Shown: in pieces, positions 17,603 to 27,211 of the stretch
Layout: every line of letters begins with the position of its first letter
Numbering within the stretch: position 1 is the first letter of the stretch
Notes under the pieces: generated by a model
What the model was told of the DNA's origin: nothing
Seen by the model: the letters and a program-made list of their open reading frames with translations, nothing else
Database searches by the model: none
NCBI GenBank assembly: GCA_910586355.1
Contig: CAJUHJ010000010.1
Coordinates: 48,638 to 112,637 of the forward strand
Reading direction: 5' to 3'
DNA length: 64,000 nt
Source of the DNA: an uncultured Lachnospiraceae bacterium
GTDB lineage: Bacteria; Bacillota; Clostridia; Lachnospirales; Lachnospiraceae
Position numbers and translations under genes: made by a program

Positions 17603-20080
17603 TTATTCTTCAAAATCTTTTTCTCTGAGAATGACATAATCATCTTCCGTATACCTTCTGGAAGTTAGAATTGAAAACGCCTTTTTAATTGAACTCTTTT
17701 CAGATTTTTTAATCGCTTCATCCACTATTTCTTTTACTTCTGTTAAATTGGTCGCCCGATCTAATCTTTGAATATTGCTTATTCTGTTATAAAGCGCAAG
17801 TACTCCCATTGTATCAATCTCATAATCCAGATCATGTGCGTATGCTTTTCCGAATTCCACTAATTCATCACTGGTAAAGATAGGAATAATGACTCTTTCT
17901 GTAAATTTCTTTGACAGTCCTTCATCCTGGCTCATTGCCTTACTTAATCCTGCTCTTGTATCTTCCATGATTACCAGAATTCCACTGGTGTCATTCTCTA
18001 AGAGTAAAGATAATTTCACTGCCGTCTCTCTTGAAATTTCCCCTGCATGTTCAACAATCAGATATCCCCCCGCAATTTTTTGTACAAGTTTTGTAAGATC
18101 CTTTTTATTTAATACTTTTGCGTCTATTTTACCCATTTTACCTTTTGGACGTTTTAATTCTTTTTGCAGAGCTTTTACAAATGCTGCCGCAAGGACTGTT
18201 TTTCCTGATCCTTCTACTCCCTGTATGAGAATATTTCCCGTTGATGAAGATGTATCTGACCTTAATTTCTTTAATGTGTTTGTAAGTACCTGACAAATCT
18301 GGTTTTCCATTCCGCCGACCGGAACAAAATAAGAAAAAATTGCTTTTTGCTCTTCTGTCAGTTTTTTTTGTTTTTTAGGTTTCTGTTTTTTTTGCTCTAT
18401 CGTAGCTTTAATTTCTTTTTTTTCTGGTTTTGGTTTCTGTTCTTTAATCTTAGTTTCTTTTATCTCTTGTTCTTTTGGCGCTTCATCCAACGCTTCCACA
18501 ATTTCTTTCGCTTTTATCTCTTTTGTCTCTTGTTTTAAAAGAATCGAATCTTCTTCTGAAAATTTCTCCGGCGGTATTCCATAAAATTCTGCTTCAGCCA
18601 TCAGCATTTCTTCAACTGACGATTCTTCCGGTACTTTTGGTTCTATTTCTATATCTTTGCCTGCCTCCGGTTTTTCTTCAAACTGTTGAGGTACATAAGG
18701 TTTTAATCCAATCTGCTCATCAAAATTTGGCTTTGCCCTCTTAATTTTCCGAAGCAGTTCCGGTTCGCCTGATTTGGAATCTTCTTCATCGGCTTCTTCT
18801 TGTAACTTATTAATTTGCTGCTGCAGCATATCATTCATGCCTGCCATTAACTTTGTAGCACGTTCTTCGTCTGATATATTATCTTCAGAAAGATATTCTT
18901 CTTTTAACAACTGCGTCGGCGTAATTCCAGCATCCAGCTTTGGTATCATCTCCGCAAGCCGTTCCATAATATCTCCGGCTTCTTGAAGCGCTTTTGCTTT
19001 AGCTGACTCTAATTTTTTCTGCTGCGCCATCATAAGGGCTGACTTAGCTGCCCGCCTTGTCTTTTCCCAGTCGCTTAAGACATCTTCAATACTCATCTGT
19101 CCGTCAATCTGGGGTTCTTTTGCCCCTTCCTTTGTCATAATACTGAATTGCCCGTCCGTATCTTCTGCCAATATTTCTTTAAAATTATCACGCAGAGAAC
19201 CATCAATTTCTGCATCTGTTTCCGATGGGCTGTCCTGCCCTTCTTTATAAGCTACCTGAAGGTACGGTATGTCCCCTACCATTTTTTTGATATTTTCCAT
19301 GGTATTGTCTACCGTTTCTTTTTTTGTCGCTTCCATAATTTGCTGCATACTTTTTGCAAGCTCTTCCTGAAGGTTTGCAGTATTAAACTTACTGACATTT
19401 TCTTGAACAACTGGAATTCTGACAGAGGTTCCTTCCGGCGGATATATTTCTTTGATACCGTCTCTGCGTTGTTTAAATGTACGGTACTTATCTTCCTGGG
19501 CTTTTGTCAGCGGCTGATAGTGCATTTTCAATTCCAAAGCCCGTTCTACATAAATTCCCTCTCCAAACCATAAAATCAATTCATCACAGGCATCAATACA
19601 TTTTTCACTTTCTCCTGCTTTATGATACAAATATGCAAGCTGATATGCCCATTCTTCTGTATATTCTGTTTCTTTTAACTCCTCAAGAATTGTAATTAAT
19701 GTTTTTACATCAGCGCCTTTTAATCTGCTTATTTTGTAACGAAGTATATATTTTAAATTATCCTGAGGTGCAATTTCCACAAATTCATCATAATATTCTT
19801 CTGCTTCTTCGATATTTTTCATCCGAACGGCAATTTCTGCAAGACGATAGATAATCATTCTTCCCAACGGAGTACGATCGTATGCCATTAGCAGAACGTC
19901 TTTTGCTTCTTCATATCTCTTTTGTTTTGAATAAATATCTCCTGCTTTTATCAAGAGATTAATATTCCTTACTTTACGCCAATTTATCGAATCTGCAATT
20001 TCTGCCGCTGTCTCAAAATCTTTTTTCTCAGCCAGCGCTTTCATCTGATCCAATTTTAACTTATATTCATACTTATCCAA
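17603..20080 (-). CDS. TPR-AAA+ fusion protein of unknown function
   Basis: 825 residues starting with TTG (20080) behind AGGGGTG. The N-terminal ~220 residues are TPR-like helical pairs (YSKQKRYEEAKDVLLMAYDRTP; RMKNIEEAEEYYDEFVEIAP). The middle ~300 residues are low-complexity, rich in Lys/Glu/Pro (for example EKKEIKATIEQKKQKPKKQK). The C-terminal ~240 residues hold an ATPase with Walker A GVEGSGKT and a Walker B-like GILVIMED. This resembles the CbxX/EccA plan of helical repeats plus AAA+, but I do not recognise the family. Likely a cytoplasmic scaffold or remodelling ATPase. The next gene upstream is a membrane permease-like protein. Confidence 0.65.
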   Translation of the reverse strand: MDKYEYKLKLDQMKALAEKKDFETAAEIADSINWRKVRNINLLIKAGDIYSKQKRYEEAKDVLLMAYDRTPLGRMIIYRLAEIAVRMKNIEEAEEYYDEFVEIAPQDNLKYILRYKISRLKGADVKTLITILEELKETEYTEEWAYQLAYLYHKAGESEKCIDACDELILWFGEGIYVERALELKMHYQPLTKAQEDKYRTFKQRRDGIKEIYPPEGTSVRIPVVQENVSKFNTANLQEELAKSMQQIMEATKKETVDNTMENIKKMVGDIPYLQVAYKEGQDSPSETDAEIDGSLRDNFKEILAEDTDGQFSIMTKEGAKEPQIDGQMSIEDVLSDWEKTRRAAKSALMMAQQKKLESAKAKALQEAGDIMERLAEMIPKLDAGITPTQLLKEEYLSEDNISDEERATKLMAGMNDMLQQQINKLQEEADEEDSKSGEPELLRKIKRAKPNFDEQIGLKPYVPQQFEEKPEAGKDIEIEPKVPEESSVEEMLMAEAEFYGIPPEKFSEEDSILLKQETKEIKAKEIVEALDEAPKEQEIKETKIKEQKPKPEKKEIKATIEQKKQKPKKQKKLTEEQKAIFSYFVPVGGMENQICQVLTNTLKKLRSDTSSSTGNILIQGVEGSGKTVLAAAFVKALQKELKRPKGKMGKIDAKVLNKKDLTKLVQKIAGGYLIVEHAGEISRETAVKLSLLLENDTSGILVIMEDTRAGLSKAMSQDEGLSKKFTERVIIPIFTSDELVEFGKAYAHDLDYEIDTMGVLALYNRISNIQRLDRATNLTEVKEIVDEAIKKSEKSSIKKAFSILTSRRYTEDDYVILREKDFEE

Positions 20081-20103
20081 TTTGTGTCACCCCTAAACAA
20101 CTG

Positions 20104-21402
20104 CTATTCTTTTTTTTCATAGCGGAGCTTTCCGGATTTTATATCAACATCCTCCATTTGAATATAATCTCTAGTTTCTTCCGGAAGCTTTCTCTTTCGA
20201 AGAATAAAAGCCACGATCTCCCGAATCAGCCAATAAATGACAGCAAATGTTGGTACGCCAAGCAACATTCCCATAAAACCAAACAATCCGCCGCCTACCA
20301 AAATCGCAGACACAACCCAAAACGAAGACAACCCAGTGGAATCCCCTAATATTTTAGGTCCAATAATATTTCCATCTACCTGCTGTAATACCAGCACAAA
20401 TATCAGAAAATATAAACCTTTTATCGGATCTTCGAGTGCAATCAAAATAACGCTTGGAACTGCGCCGATGAACGGTCCAAAAAATGGTACTACATTTGTC
20501 ACGCCGACAATCACTGCCACCAAAAGACTATATGGAATATCCAAAATCACCAGTCCTATATAGCAAATGACTCCAATAATTGCAGAATCTACTATTTTAC
20601 CGCTGATAAATCCTCCAAACAGCTTATGACTAACTCTCATTGTACGTAAAAAATTATTCCCAGCTTTAGGAGGCAGAACTGCATATACAATTTTTTTACC
20701 CTGCCCGATAAATGTCTCTTTTCCTATAAGAAGATAAATTGCAATTACCAGGCCGACAACAAAGTTAAAAAACATCCGTACTGCGCTAATCACACCCGTT
20801 GTAATAGATGCAATATAGGTCAGATATGTTTTTATCTGGGGAAGAACTTGATTTTCGAACATTTTCTCCAGATAATTTCCAATATTGACTAAATCTATGC
20901 CAAGTGTAGCCAGCCAATCCTTTATCTGGCTGTCTTCCGCCATAAAATCTTCTATCCAATCTACAAAACTGCTGAATTCAGCCGGAAGGTCCACCATCAT
21001 ATTTTGAATACTCTTAATCAGTTCTGGAATCATCATATATAAAAGCAGAAAAATAATTAAAAGCAAAAAAGCTAGTGAACCTACGGTTCCAAGGACACGC
21101 GCCATTTTTTTTACTTTTTTTTCACCTTTTACCCTTGGTTTTAGAAAAACATAAATATGCTTCTCTAAAAATACCATAACAGGATTTAAAAGATAAGCGA
21201 CAATAAATCCCATAATTACAGGCTGAAGTATGCCCATCAGCTTCTGCCAATATTCTGCGAATCCATGATAGCGGTAAATAAAAAAGAAAAACAAAATACA
21301 ACAACAAAATGTAATAAATACCATCAATGCTATAATGCTGTATTTCTTAATATCATAGCCTGATTCTTCTTTTTTTGGAATATTCTCTTGTGGCTTTTCC
21401 AA
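20104..21402 (-). CDS. AI-2E (PerM) family transporter-like membrane protein
   Basis: 432 residues with about eight membrane helices and a soluble segment near residues 110-200. The C-terminal half carries the family motifs (GVTNVVPFFGPFIGAVPSVILIAL; GNIIGPKILGDSTGLSSFWV). Members range from AI-2 exporters to Na+/H+ antiporters, so the substrate is not deducible. TTG start at 21402 after GGAGG. It lies 11 bases after the hydratase and 23 bases before the TPR-AAA gene, suggesting co-transcription. Confidence 0.82.
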   Translation of the reverse strand: MEKPQENIPKKEESGYDIKKYSIIALMVFITFCCCILFFFFIYRYHGFAEYWQKLMGILQPVIMGFIVAYLLNPVMVFLEKHIYVFLKPRVKGEKKVKKMARVLGTVGSLAFLLLIIFLLLYMMIPELIKSIQNMMVDLPAEFSSFVDWIEDFMAEDSQIKDWLATLGIDLVNIGNYLEKMFENQVLPQIKTYLTYIASITTGVISAVRMFFNFVVGLVIAIYLLIGKETFIGQGKKIVYAVLPPKAGNNFLRTMRVSHKLFGGFISGKIVDSAIIGVICYIGLVILDIPYSLLVAVIVGVTNVVPFFGPFIGAVPSVILIALEDPIKGLYFLIFVLVLQQVDGNIIGPKILGDSTGLSSFWVVSAILVGGGLFGFMGMLLGVPTFAVIYWLIREIVAFILRKRKLPEETRDYIQMEDVDIKSGKLRYEKKE

Positions 21403-21413
21403 AATGCTGCCTC

Positions 21414-23672
21414 CTAGCGTCTATTATAATTTATCAAACATCCTTTTAAAATAATATCTCTTTCATCATCTGTCAGCTCGCCGAGCATTAACTTAAATTC
21501 TTTTAAATTGCCGTCTTTTACAACATATGCCTCAATCTCAGATGATTTTTCTTCTATTTCTCTTTTAATGTTAGGAAGGAAAATAAAATCTCCATTTGTA
21601 AAAGGAAGTTCCCCTTCTTCAATCAACAAAGGAAGCATACCCCAGTTAATTAAATTCGAACGATAGCGTTTTGTAGCATATTCATTTGCAATATTAGCCC
21701 ATCCCCCTAATACTTTCTGGCAGGAAGCTGCCTGTTCACGCGCAGAACCGTCGCCCGGTTTTACTGCAAAAATAGTACTTCCAACACCAATCGTCTGCCT
21801 GTTTATATCGTCATAATGTGCCTTTATCGTATCCATGACCGGTTTTAATTCCGTAACGGCCTCACAGGGGCAAGTATCCTTTTCAATTGCTTTCTGTGCT
21901 TTTTGAATTTCTTTTGCTTTTCCAACATAAGACGGATCTTTTCTGGAAAGAGTAAACTCTGCAAGTCCCAATGGATTTGAACGATAGGAGGAAGTTTCTC
22001 CTGAAGGAATCAGTTCATCCGTCGTCGTAACCGGATCGTGAATTTCAGCAGCCACTTGTAATATTAAATGTTTCGGCAGAGCGCTCATTTTCGGCCAGTC
22101 TTTAATATTGGGGCCAAATTTAATTTCTACTGAATCATCTGCTTTTCCTTTGCTGTCAAATACACGGTTTGCATAAATTTTACTGTCAAAGAAATATTTT
22201 GGTTTTGTAAATTCTATATCCATATCCGTCGCCGGAGTCAAATAACCTTTATTTGCTGCAGTTGCCGCAATGGAACGCGCATCCATCAAAGCTACGGAAG
22301 AAACTTGTCCATTCTGGACTTTTGAACCTTCACGATTCGGAAAGTTTCTGGTAGAATGACGAATCGAAAATGCGTTATTCGCCGGCGTATCTCCAGCGCC
22401 AAAACATGGACCGCAAAATGCTGTTTTAAGAATTGCGCCCGTTTCCATCAAAGCAGCTGCCGCGCCATTTTTTACAAGTTCCATATAAATCGGCATACTT
22501 GCCGGATATACATTTAATGTAAACTCATCCGGCCCAATGGAGGCTCCTTTTAAAATATCAGCGGCATCACAAATATTTTCAAATCCGCCTCCTGCGCATC
22601 CGGCAATAATTCCCTGATCTACATACAATCTTCCATTTCTGACTTTACTTTTTAAATCAAGGTCTACTGCACCGTCAAAACTTACCTGCGCGCGTTTTTC
22701 ACAATCATCTAATATATCCATCAGATTTGCATTTAATTCGTCAATTGTGTAGGTATTGCTGGGATGGAACGGCATCGCAATCATTGGACGGATTTCACCC
22801 AAATCAATTTCAATCATTCCGTCATAATAAGCCGTTTCTTTTGGATTTAATTCTTTATAATCTTTCGCTCTTCCATGAATTTCATAGAATTCTTTTACAG
22901 CATCGTCTGTTTTCCAAATAGAAGAAAGACAAGTCGTCTCTGTTGTCATAACGTCTATTCCAATACGGTAATCCACACTTAAATTGGACACTCCTGGTCC
23001 TACAAATTCCATAACTTTATTTTTCACATATCCGTTTGCAAATACTTCTCCAATAATTGCAAGCGCAATATCCTGCGGGCCTACCCCTTTGATTGGAGCG
23101 CCTTTTAAATAAACGCCGACTACCTCCGGCATATTAATATCATACGTCTGGCAAAGCAGCTGTTTTACAAGTTCCGGACCGCCTTCCCCCATCGCCATAG
23201 TGCCAAGCGCGCCATAACGAGTATGGGAATCAGAACCTAAAATCATTTTGCCGCCGCCGGCTAACATTTCTCTTGCATACTGATGAATAACAGCCTGATG
23301 AGGCGGTACATAAACACCGCCATATTTTTTAGCGCATGTCAGACCAAACATATGATCGTCTTCATTGATTGTCCCGCCGACTGCACATAAACTGTTGTGG
23401 CAGTTTGTCAATACATAGGGAATCGGAAATTTTTCAAGCCCTGAAGCCCTCGCCGTCTGAATAATTCCTACGAAGGTAATATCATGTGATGTTAGTTTAT
23501 CAAATTTAATCTGCAGTTTTTCCATACTGCCAGACGTGTTATGTTCGTTTAAGATTCCATAGGCAATTGTATTTTTTGCCGCCTCTTCTTTTGTAATACC
23601 AACTGCAGAAGTATTCTCTTCTACTATTTCATTTCCATTTAAAAGGTAAACTCCTTTTTCGTAAAGTTTCAT
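21414..23672 (-). CDS. Aconitase-family hydratase
   Basis: 752 residues. A [4Fe-4S] hydro-lyase with aconitase domains in order: substrate loop GSDSHTRYGALGTMAMGEGG, the cluster cysteines in IIAGCAGGGFEN and FCGPCFGAGDTP, and a C-terminal swivel domain with SNLINWGMLPLL. Length and motifs fit full aconitate hydratase. RefSeq-style annotation of close homologues is often just hydratase, so citrate as substrate is likely but not certain. ATG 23672 follows AAGGAGAA. No other TCA genes lie nearby except the fumarase at 38-40 kb. Confidence 0.85.
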   Translation of the reverse strand: MKLYEKGVYLLNGNEIVEENTSAVGITKEEAAKNTIAYGILNEHNTSGSMEKLQIKFDKLTSHDITFVGIIQTARASGLEKFPIPYVLTNCHNSLCAVGGTINEDDHMFGLTCAKKYGGVYVPPHQAVIHQYAREMLAGGGKMILGSDSHTRYGALGTMAMGEGGPELVKQLLCQTYDINMPEVVGVYLKGAPIKGVGPQDIALAIIGEVFANGYVKNKVMEFVGPGVSNLSVDYRIGIDVMTTETTCLSSIWKTDDAVKEFYEIHGRAKDYKELNPKETAYYDGMIEIDLGEIRPMIAMPFHPSNTYTIDELNANLMDILDDCEKRAQVSFDGAVDLDLKSKVRNGRLYVDQGIIAGCAGGGFENICDAADILKGASIGPDEFTLNVYPASMPIYMELVKNGAAAALMETGAILKTAFCGPCFGAGDTPANNAFSIRHSTRNFPNREGSKVQNGQVSSVALMDARSIAATAANKGYLTPATDMDIEFTKPKYFFDSKIYANRVFDSKGKADDSVEIKFGPNIKDWPKMSALPKHLILQVAAEIHDPVTTTDELIPSGETSSYRSNPLGLAEFTLSRKDPSYVGKAKEIQKAQKAIEKDTCPCEAVTELKPVMDTIKAHYDDINRQTIGVGSTIFAVKPGDGSAREQAASCQKVLGGWANIANEYATKRYRSNLINWGMLPLLIEEGELPFTNGDFIFLPNIKREIEEKSSEIEAYVVKDGNLKEFKLMLGELTDDERDIILKGCLINYNRR

Positions 23673-23727
23673 ATACATTCTCCTTATTACATAGTTATTA
23701 AAATCATATATGCTATATTGATAAAAG

Positions 23728-25710
23728 TCAAGGATTTATCATCGGAAAGGTAATAGATACTGTAAATAAATCCCCATCTAAATTGATTTCAAAGGTTCCG
23801 CCCATAAGATTTGTCAAATTTCTTGCAATTGACAAACCAAGCCCATTCCCTTCTGTCCCTCTGGATTCATCTCCTCTGACAAAACGTTCGCTTAAATCCT
23901 GAGCTGATTTGTGAATTCCCTGTGCAGAAATATCCTTAATGGAAAATTCCGCTATTCCTCGTTCCATTTTTAATTCCACAAATACTCTTGTATCTTTTAG
24001 GGCATACTTTGCTACATTATTATATAAATTCTGGACTACCCTCCATAGGCGGCTTCCATCTGCCAAAATCATCACAGGTTCTTTCGGAAGCCTTGTAATA
24101 ATAGTCAACCCCACATCTTCAAAAATTTCATTAAATTCTCCGCCTGTCTGACAGATTAACTCTACCATATTTATCGGCTGCATATCCAGCATAATATTTC
24201 CACTGGTTATTTTAGAAATTTCTACTAAATCTTCGGTCAATTGTTTCAAACGCTCTGATTTCTTTTCCAAAATACCGACATAATTTTCCACGTTCTGATT
24301 CCATGTGCCTTCCATTTTTATCAAACTTATATAATTGATAATTGATGTCAGAGGCGTTTTAATATCATGCGATACGTTTGTAACAAGTTCAGTCTTTAAT
24401 CGCTCGCTTTTGAGATTTTCTTCTACTGCATTCATCAGGCCCTGGCCGATACCATTTACTTCCTCAGCTAAATCCCGGTAATCTCCTTTAAATTCTTTTA
24501 CATTCAGCTTACTGTCCAATTTTCCACGGCCAATTTCTCGTATCCCATATAAAATTTTTTTCCTGTATACTGCATTTTGCATAATCTTTACTGCGGAATA
24601 TAAAAATACACATAACAGCCCAAGTACTGCCCAGACACTATGATAAATAAATACTTCTAATAGAAAGAACAACTCCAATACAGAACAAATCGAAATACGT
24701 ATCATTCCACGTTTTTCAATTCCCTGTTCGTATATTGCTTGTTTTAATGTACGTATAATATAAGATGAAATACTGCATTTTACAAACTGATCCGCCTTTA
24801 TTTTTCTTACAAAACTCAAATATAATGTCAGCAGAACGGAATCCGAAAGAAAAACAAGTGTTCCCGTCAGTATTAATGAACTAGAAATGCCCAAATCTTT
24901 TCCGCCAAGTTTGGCACAAAAAGCAATCAAAGCAGCGACAAATAAAATCATCGCCATAAATAATAGTTCCGTTGGAATGTAATCAATCCGGTATAAGCGG
25001 ATATTATCATCATCTTCGTTTCTTCCAGTTGCTAAAGTCAGATAAATCATTATAAGTAAAAAACTTAAAAATGCAGCAATCATCACAAATAAACAAATTC
25101 CAATCCACGGCAGGTATGTTTTATAAATACTTTCCGCTTTTGCAATAGAATCTTTCTTTGGAAGCGAAGTATCTACACCAACTACAAGAGCCCCTCCTTT
25201 ACCCGTTTGAAATAATCGCATTACATCTATTTGAAAGTCCTGTTCAAAATATGCGATATTTCCCTGAAGATTGATAGAAAAATCATCATAATAAAGATAA
25301 TTTCCTAAATTTTTTGCCATTTCTATTGCTTCATTTACTTCTTTTACATTTTTCATATTGGTGTATATCATATCATCATCTAAAAACCAATAATATAGAT
25401 TACTTTCTCCGCTGTCATATTTTAATTTGTATAATTTGTATTTTGAATTTTCTGGTTCTTTTAGAACTTGGTCCTTCATTCCTCTTTGTATCTGTAAATA
25501 TAACATCAGGCTTTTTATCTCTTCCGAAATTTCTTCCGAATAATAGTAAGATTGAAAAAAGGAATAGCCATTTCCGATGTCGCGAAAACTGAGCCTATTC
25601 CTTACAAACAAATTTACCATCAAGGAAAAAACAACGATAACAATCATCAAAAATACCATCTGCAAAAGAGCTGCGACTGTTTTGAACCCATTATTAAATT
25701 TATTGTTCAT
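23728..25710 (-). CDS. Membrane sensor histidine kinase
   Basis: 660 residues. N-terminal membrane helix and a ~170-residue extracellular sensor region, then about six further helices. A HisKA domain follows with the phosphoacceptor box NVSHDIKTPLTS, then an HATPase with N box QNLYNNVAKYA and G2 box GNGLGLSIARNLTNLMGG. The G1 box is weak (KDISAQGIH). It should phosphorylate the OmpR-type regulator encoded 27 bases upstream of its start. The signal is unknown. The gene order regulator then kinase is normal for this class. Confidence 0.9.
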   Translation of the reverse strand: MNNKFNNGFKTVAALLQMVFLMIVIVVFSLMVNLFVRNRLSFRDIGNGYSFFQSYYYSEEISEEIKSLMLYLQIQRGMKDQVLKEPENSKYKLYKLKYDSGESNLYYWFLDDDMIYTNMKNVKEVNEAIEMAKNLGNYLYYDDFSINLQGNIAYFEQDFQIDVMRLFQTGKGGALVVGVDTSLPKKDSIAKAESIYKTYLPWIGICLFVMIAAFLSFLLIMIYLTLATGRNEDDDNIRLYRIDYIPTELLFMAMILFVAALIAFCAKLGGKDLGISSSLILTGTLVFLSDSVLLTLYLSFVRKIKADQFVKCSISSYIIRTLKQAIYEQGIEKRGMIRISICSVLELFFLLEVFIYHSVWAVLGLLCVFLYSAVKIMQNAVYRKKILYGIREIGRGKLDSKLNVKEFKGDYRDLAEEVNGIGQGLMNAVEENLKSERLKTELVTNVSHDIKTPLTSIINYISLIKMEGTWNQNVENYVGILEKKSERLKQLTEDLVEISKITSGNIMLDMQPINMVELICQTGGEFNEIFEDVGLTIITRLPKEPVMILADGSRLWRVVQNLYNNVAKYALKDTRVFVELKMERGIAEFSIKDISAQGIHKSAQDLSERFVRGDESRGTEGNGLGLSIARNLTNLMGGTFEINLDGDLFTVSITFPMINP

Positions 25711-25736
25711 CCTGATTTTCCTCTATCCAATTTTCT

Positions 25737-26429
25737 TTATGCCTTCTCAATTTTATAACCGATTCCCCATACGACTTTAATATAACGCGGTTCTTTTGGA
25801 TTAATCTCTATTTTTTCCCGAATATGCCTGATATGTACGGCCACTGTATTGTCTGCTCCAATTGCATCTGCATTCCAAATACTTTCGTATATTTGGCTGA
25901 TGGAAAACACTTTTCCCTGGTTTTTCATTAAAAGAAGCAGAATGTTATATTCAATTGGAGTTAATTTTACCGGTTCGTCGTCTACTGTAACTTCTTTTAA
26001 ATCATCATTAATAACAAGTCCTCCGGTCTGATAAACGGATTGGCTGTTTTCTGCAGCGTTCCCCAGCTTTGTATAGCGCCTGATTTGCGATTTTACTCTT
26101 GCTACAAGCTCTAACGGATTAAACGGTTTCGTCAAATAATCATCTGCTCCTATATTTAATCCTAAGATTTTATCAGAATCCTCCGACTTTGCTGATAATA
26201 TTATAATTGGTATGCTGCTTTCTTCCCGAATTTTTAAGGTTGCATGAATTCCGTCTAATTTTGGCATCATAACATCTAAGATTAACAAATCGACTGCCTG
26301 TTTTTTTAGAATTTCAAGTACCTGTGCTCCATCATAAGCCTTAATCACTTCGTATCCTTCCTGCTGAAGATATATCTCAATCGCTTCTACGATTTCTTTA
26401 TCATCATCACAGACAAGTATTCGGTTCAT
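25737..26429 (-). CDS. OmpR/PhoB-family response regulator
   Basis: 230 residues from ATG 26429, behind GAGGAG; an in-frame ATG at 26447 overlaps the stop of the upstream gene. Receiver domain with acidic pair CDDDKE, phosphoacceptor Asp in LLILDVMMPKLDG, Thr/Ser and Lys in IIILSAKSED and YLTKPF. A winged-helix domain follows (LTPIEYNILLLLMKNQGKVFS; NTVAVHIRHIREKIE). All key residues are intact. It pairs with the downstream membrane kinase. Confidence 0.92.
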   Translation of the reverse strand: MNRILVCDDDKEIVEAIEIYLQQEGYEVIKAYDGAQVLEILKKQAVDLLILDVMMPKLDGIHATLKIREESSIPIIILSAKSEDSDKILGLNIGADDYLTKPFNPLELVARVKSQIRRYTKLGNAAENSQSVYQTGGLVINDDLKEVTVDDEPVKLTPIEYNILLLLMKNQGKVFSISQIYESIWNADAIGADNTVAVHIRHIREKIEINPKEPRYIKVVWGIGYKIEKA

Positions 26430-26443
26430 ATATTCTGCTCCTC

Positions 26444-27211
26444 TCATTTTCTTCCAAAAGAAAATAATTTTTGATGTTTTTCTTTCTGATTATCTTCTTG
26501 TTCTTCATCATCAGCTATTTGTTCTAGTTTTTGAAAATATTGTTCGTTTACTTTAATTACAGGTTTTTCATATACGATTTTTTCCTCATTATCTTCCTTT
26601 GGACTTTCTTTTACCATTTCCTCCGTAAAATCTTCTGCTGTATCTTCTTGAGTCTGTTCTTTGGTCTTACTACGGTATTTCCTTTTCTGAATAGTTTCCT
26701 GTTTCTTTAATTCTTCTTTGGCAATTTCACGATTCCGTTCTTCTATCAGCCTCATATATTTTGAAGAATCTTTTAAATCCTCCAACTGTGTAATTAATTC
26801 TAATTGATTACTGCGAACAATACGTTTTTCTTCTTCCATTTCTCGATTTAAACGACTTAATATTTCTTTTGATGATTTCTCCGCTTCATTAATAATATTC
26901 TGAATTCTCCCAAGCGCATCCTCAGAATACAAAACAGAAGCTGCGTATATATCTTGTGCCTGATGATTTGCATTACGGATAATTTCCATACGTTGTTTTT
27001 CCGCTCCTAACTGCGCGCGGTTTCTTCCTTCTTCAGTCAACTCATAATATTCCATCATTTCATTAATGGTCTGACTGATGCCATTGAGCAGCTGCTGCAT
27101 CTCTTTTTTCGGGATCAAAACGTATGCTTCATCTATTTCTGATATTTGTCCCCTAGAGACCATAATGTGCATTTCTCTTAAAATTCGCTCCAGTTTATCT
27201 TTTATACTCAT
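26444..27211 (-). CDS. Coiled-coil protein of unknown function downstream of hydF
   Basis: 255 residues from ATG 27211, behind GGAGGAG. A short N-terminal region (MSIKDKLERILREMHIMVSRGQ) precedes a long charged coiled coil of roughly residues 60-190, then a low-complexity acidic tail (QTQEDTAEDFTEEMVKE). No membrane segment or catalytic motif. The layout vaguely recalls DivIVA-like or ATPase-stalk proteins, but I do not recognise a family. It overlaps hydF by 4 bases and is next to the response regulator gene, so all may be co-transcribed. Confidence 0.65.
   Translation of the reverse strand: MSIKDKLERILREMHIMVSRGQISEIDEAYVLIPKKEMQQLLNGISQTINEMMEYYELTEEGRNRAQLGAEKQRMEIIRNANHQAQDIYAASVLYSEDALGRIQNIINEAEKSSKEILSRLNREMEEEKRIVRSNQLELITQLEDLKDSSKYMRLIEERNREIAKEELKKQETIQKRKYRSKTKEQTQEDTAEDFTEEMVKESPKEDNEEKIVYEKPVIKVNEQYFQKLEQIADDEEQEDNQKEKHQKLFSFGRK

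Noticed and set aside
17889..18293. 134-codon frame antisense to the TPR-AAA gene
   Set aside because: Lies opposite the ATPase domain; no ribosome site; product is a mirror of the coding strand pattern.
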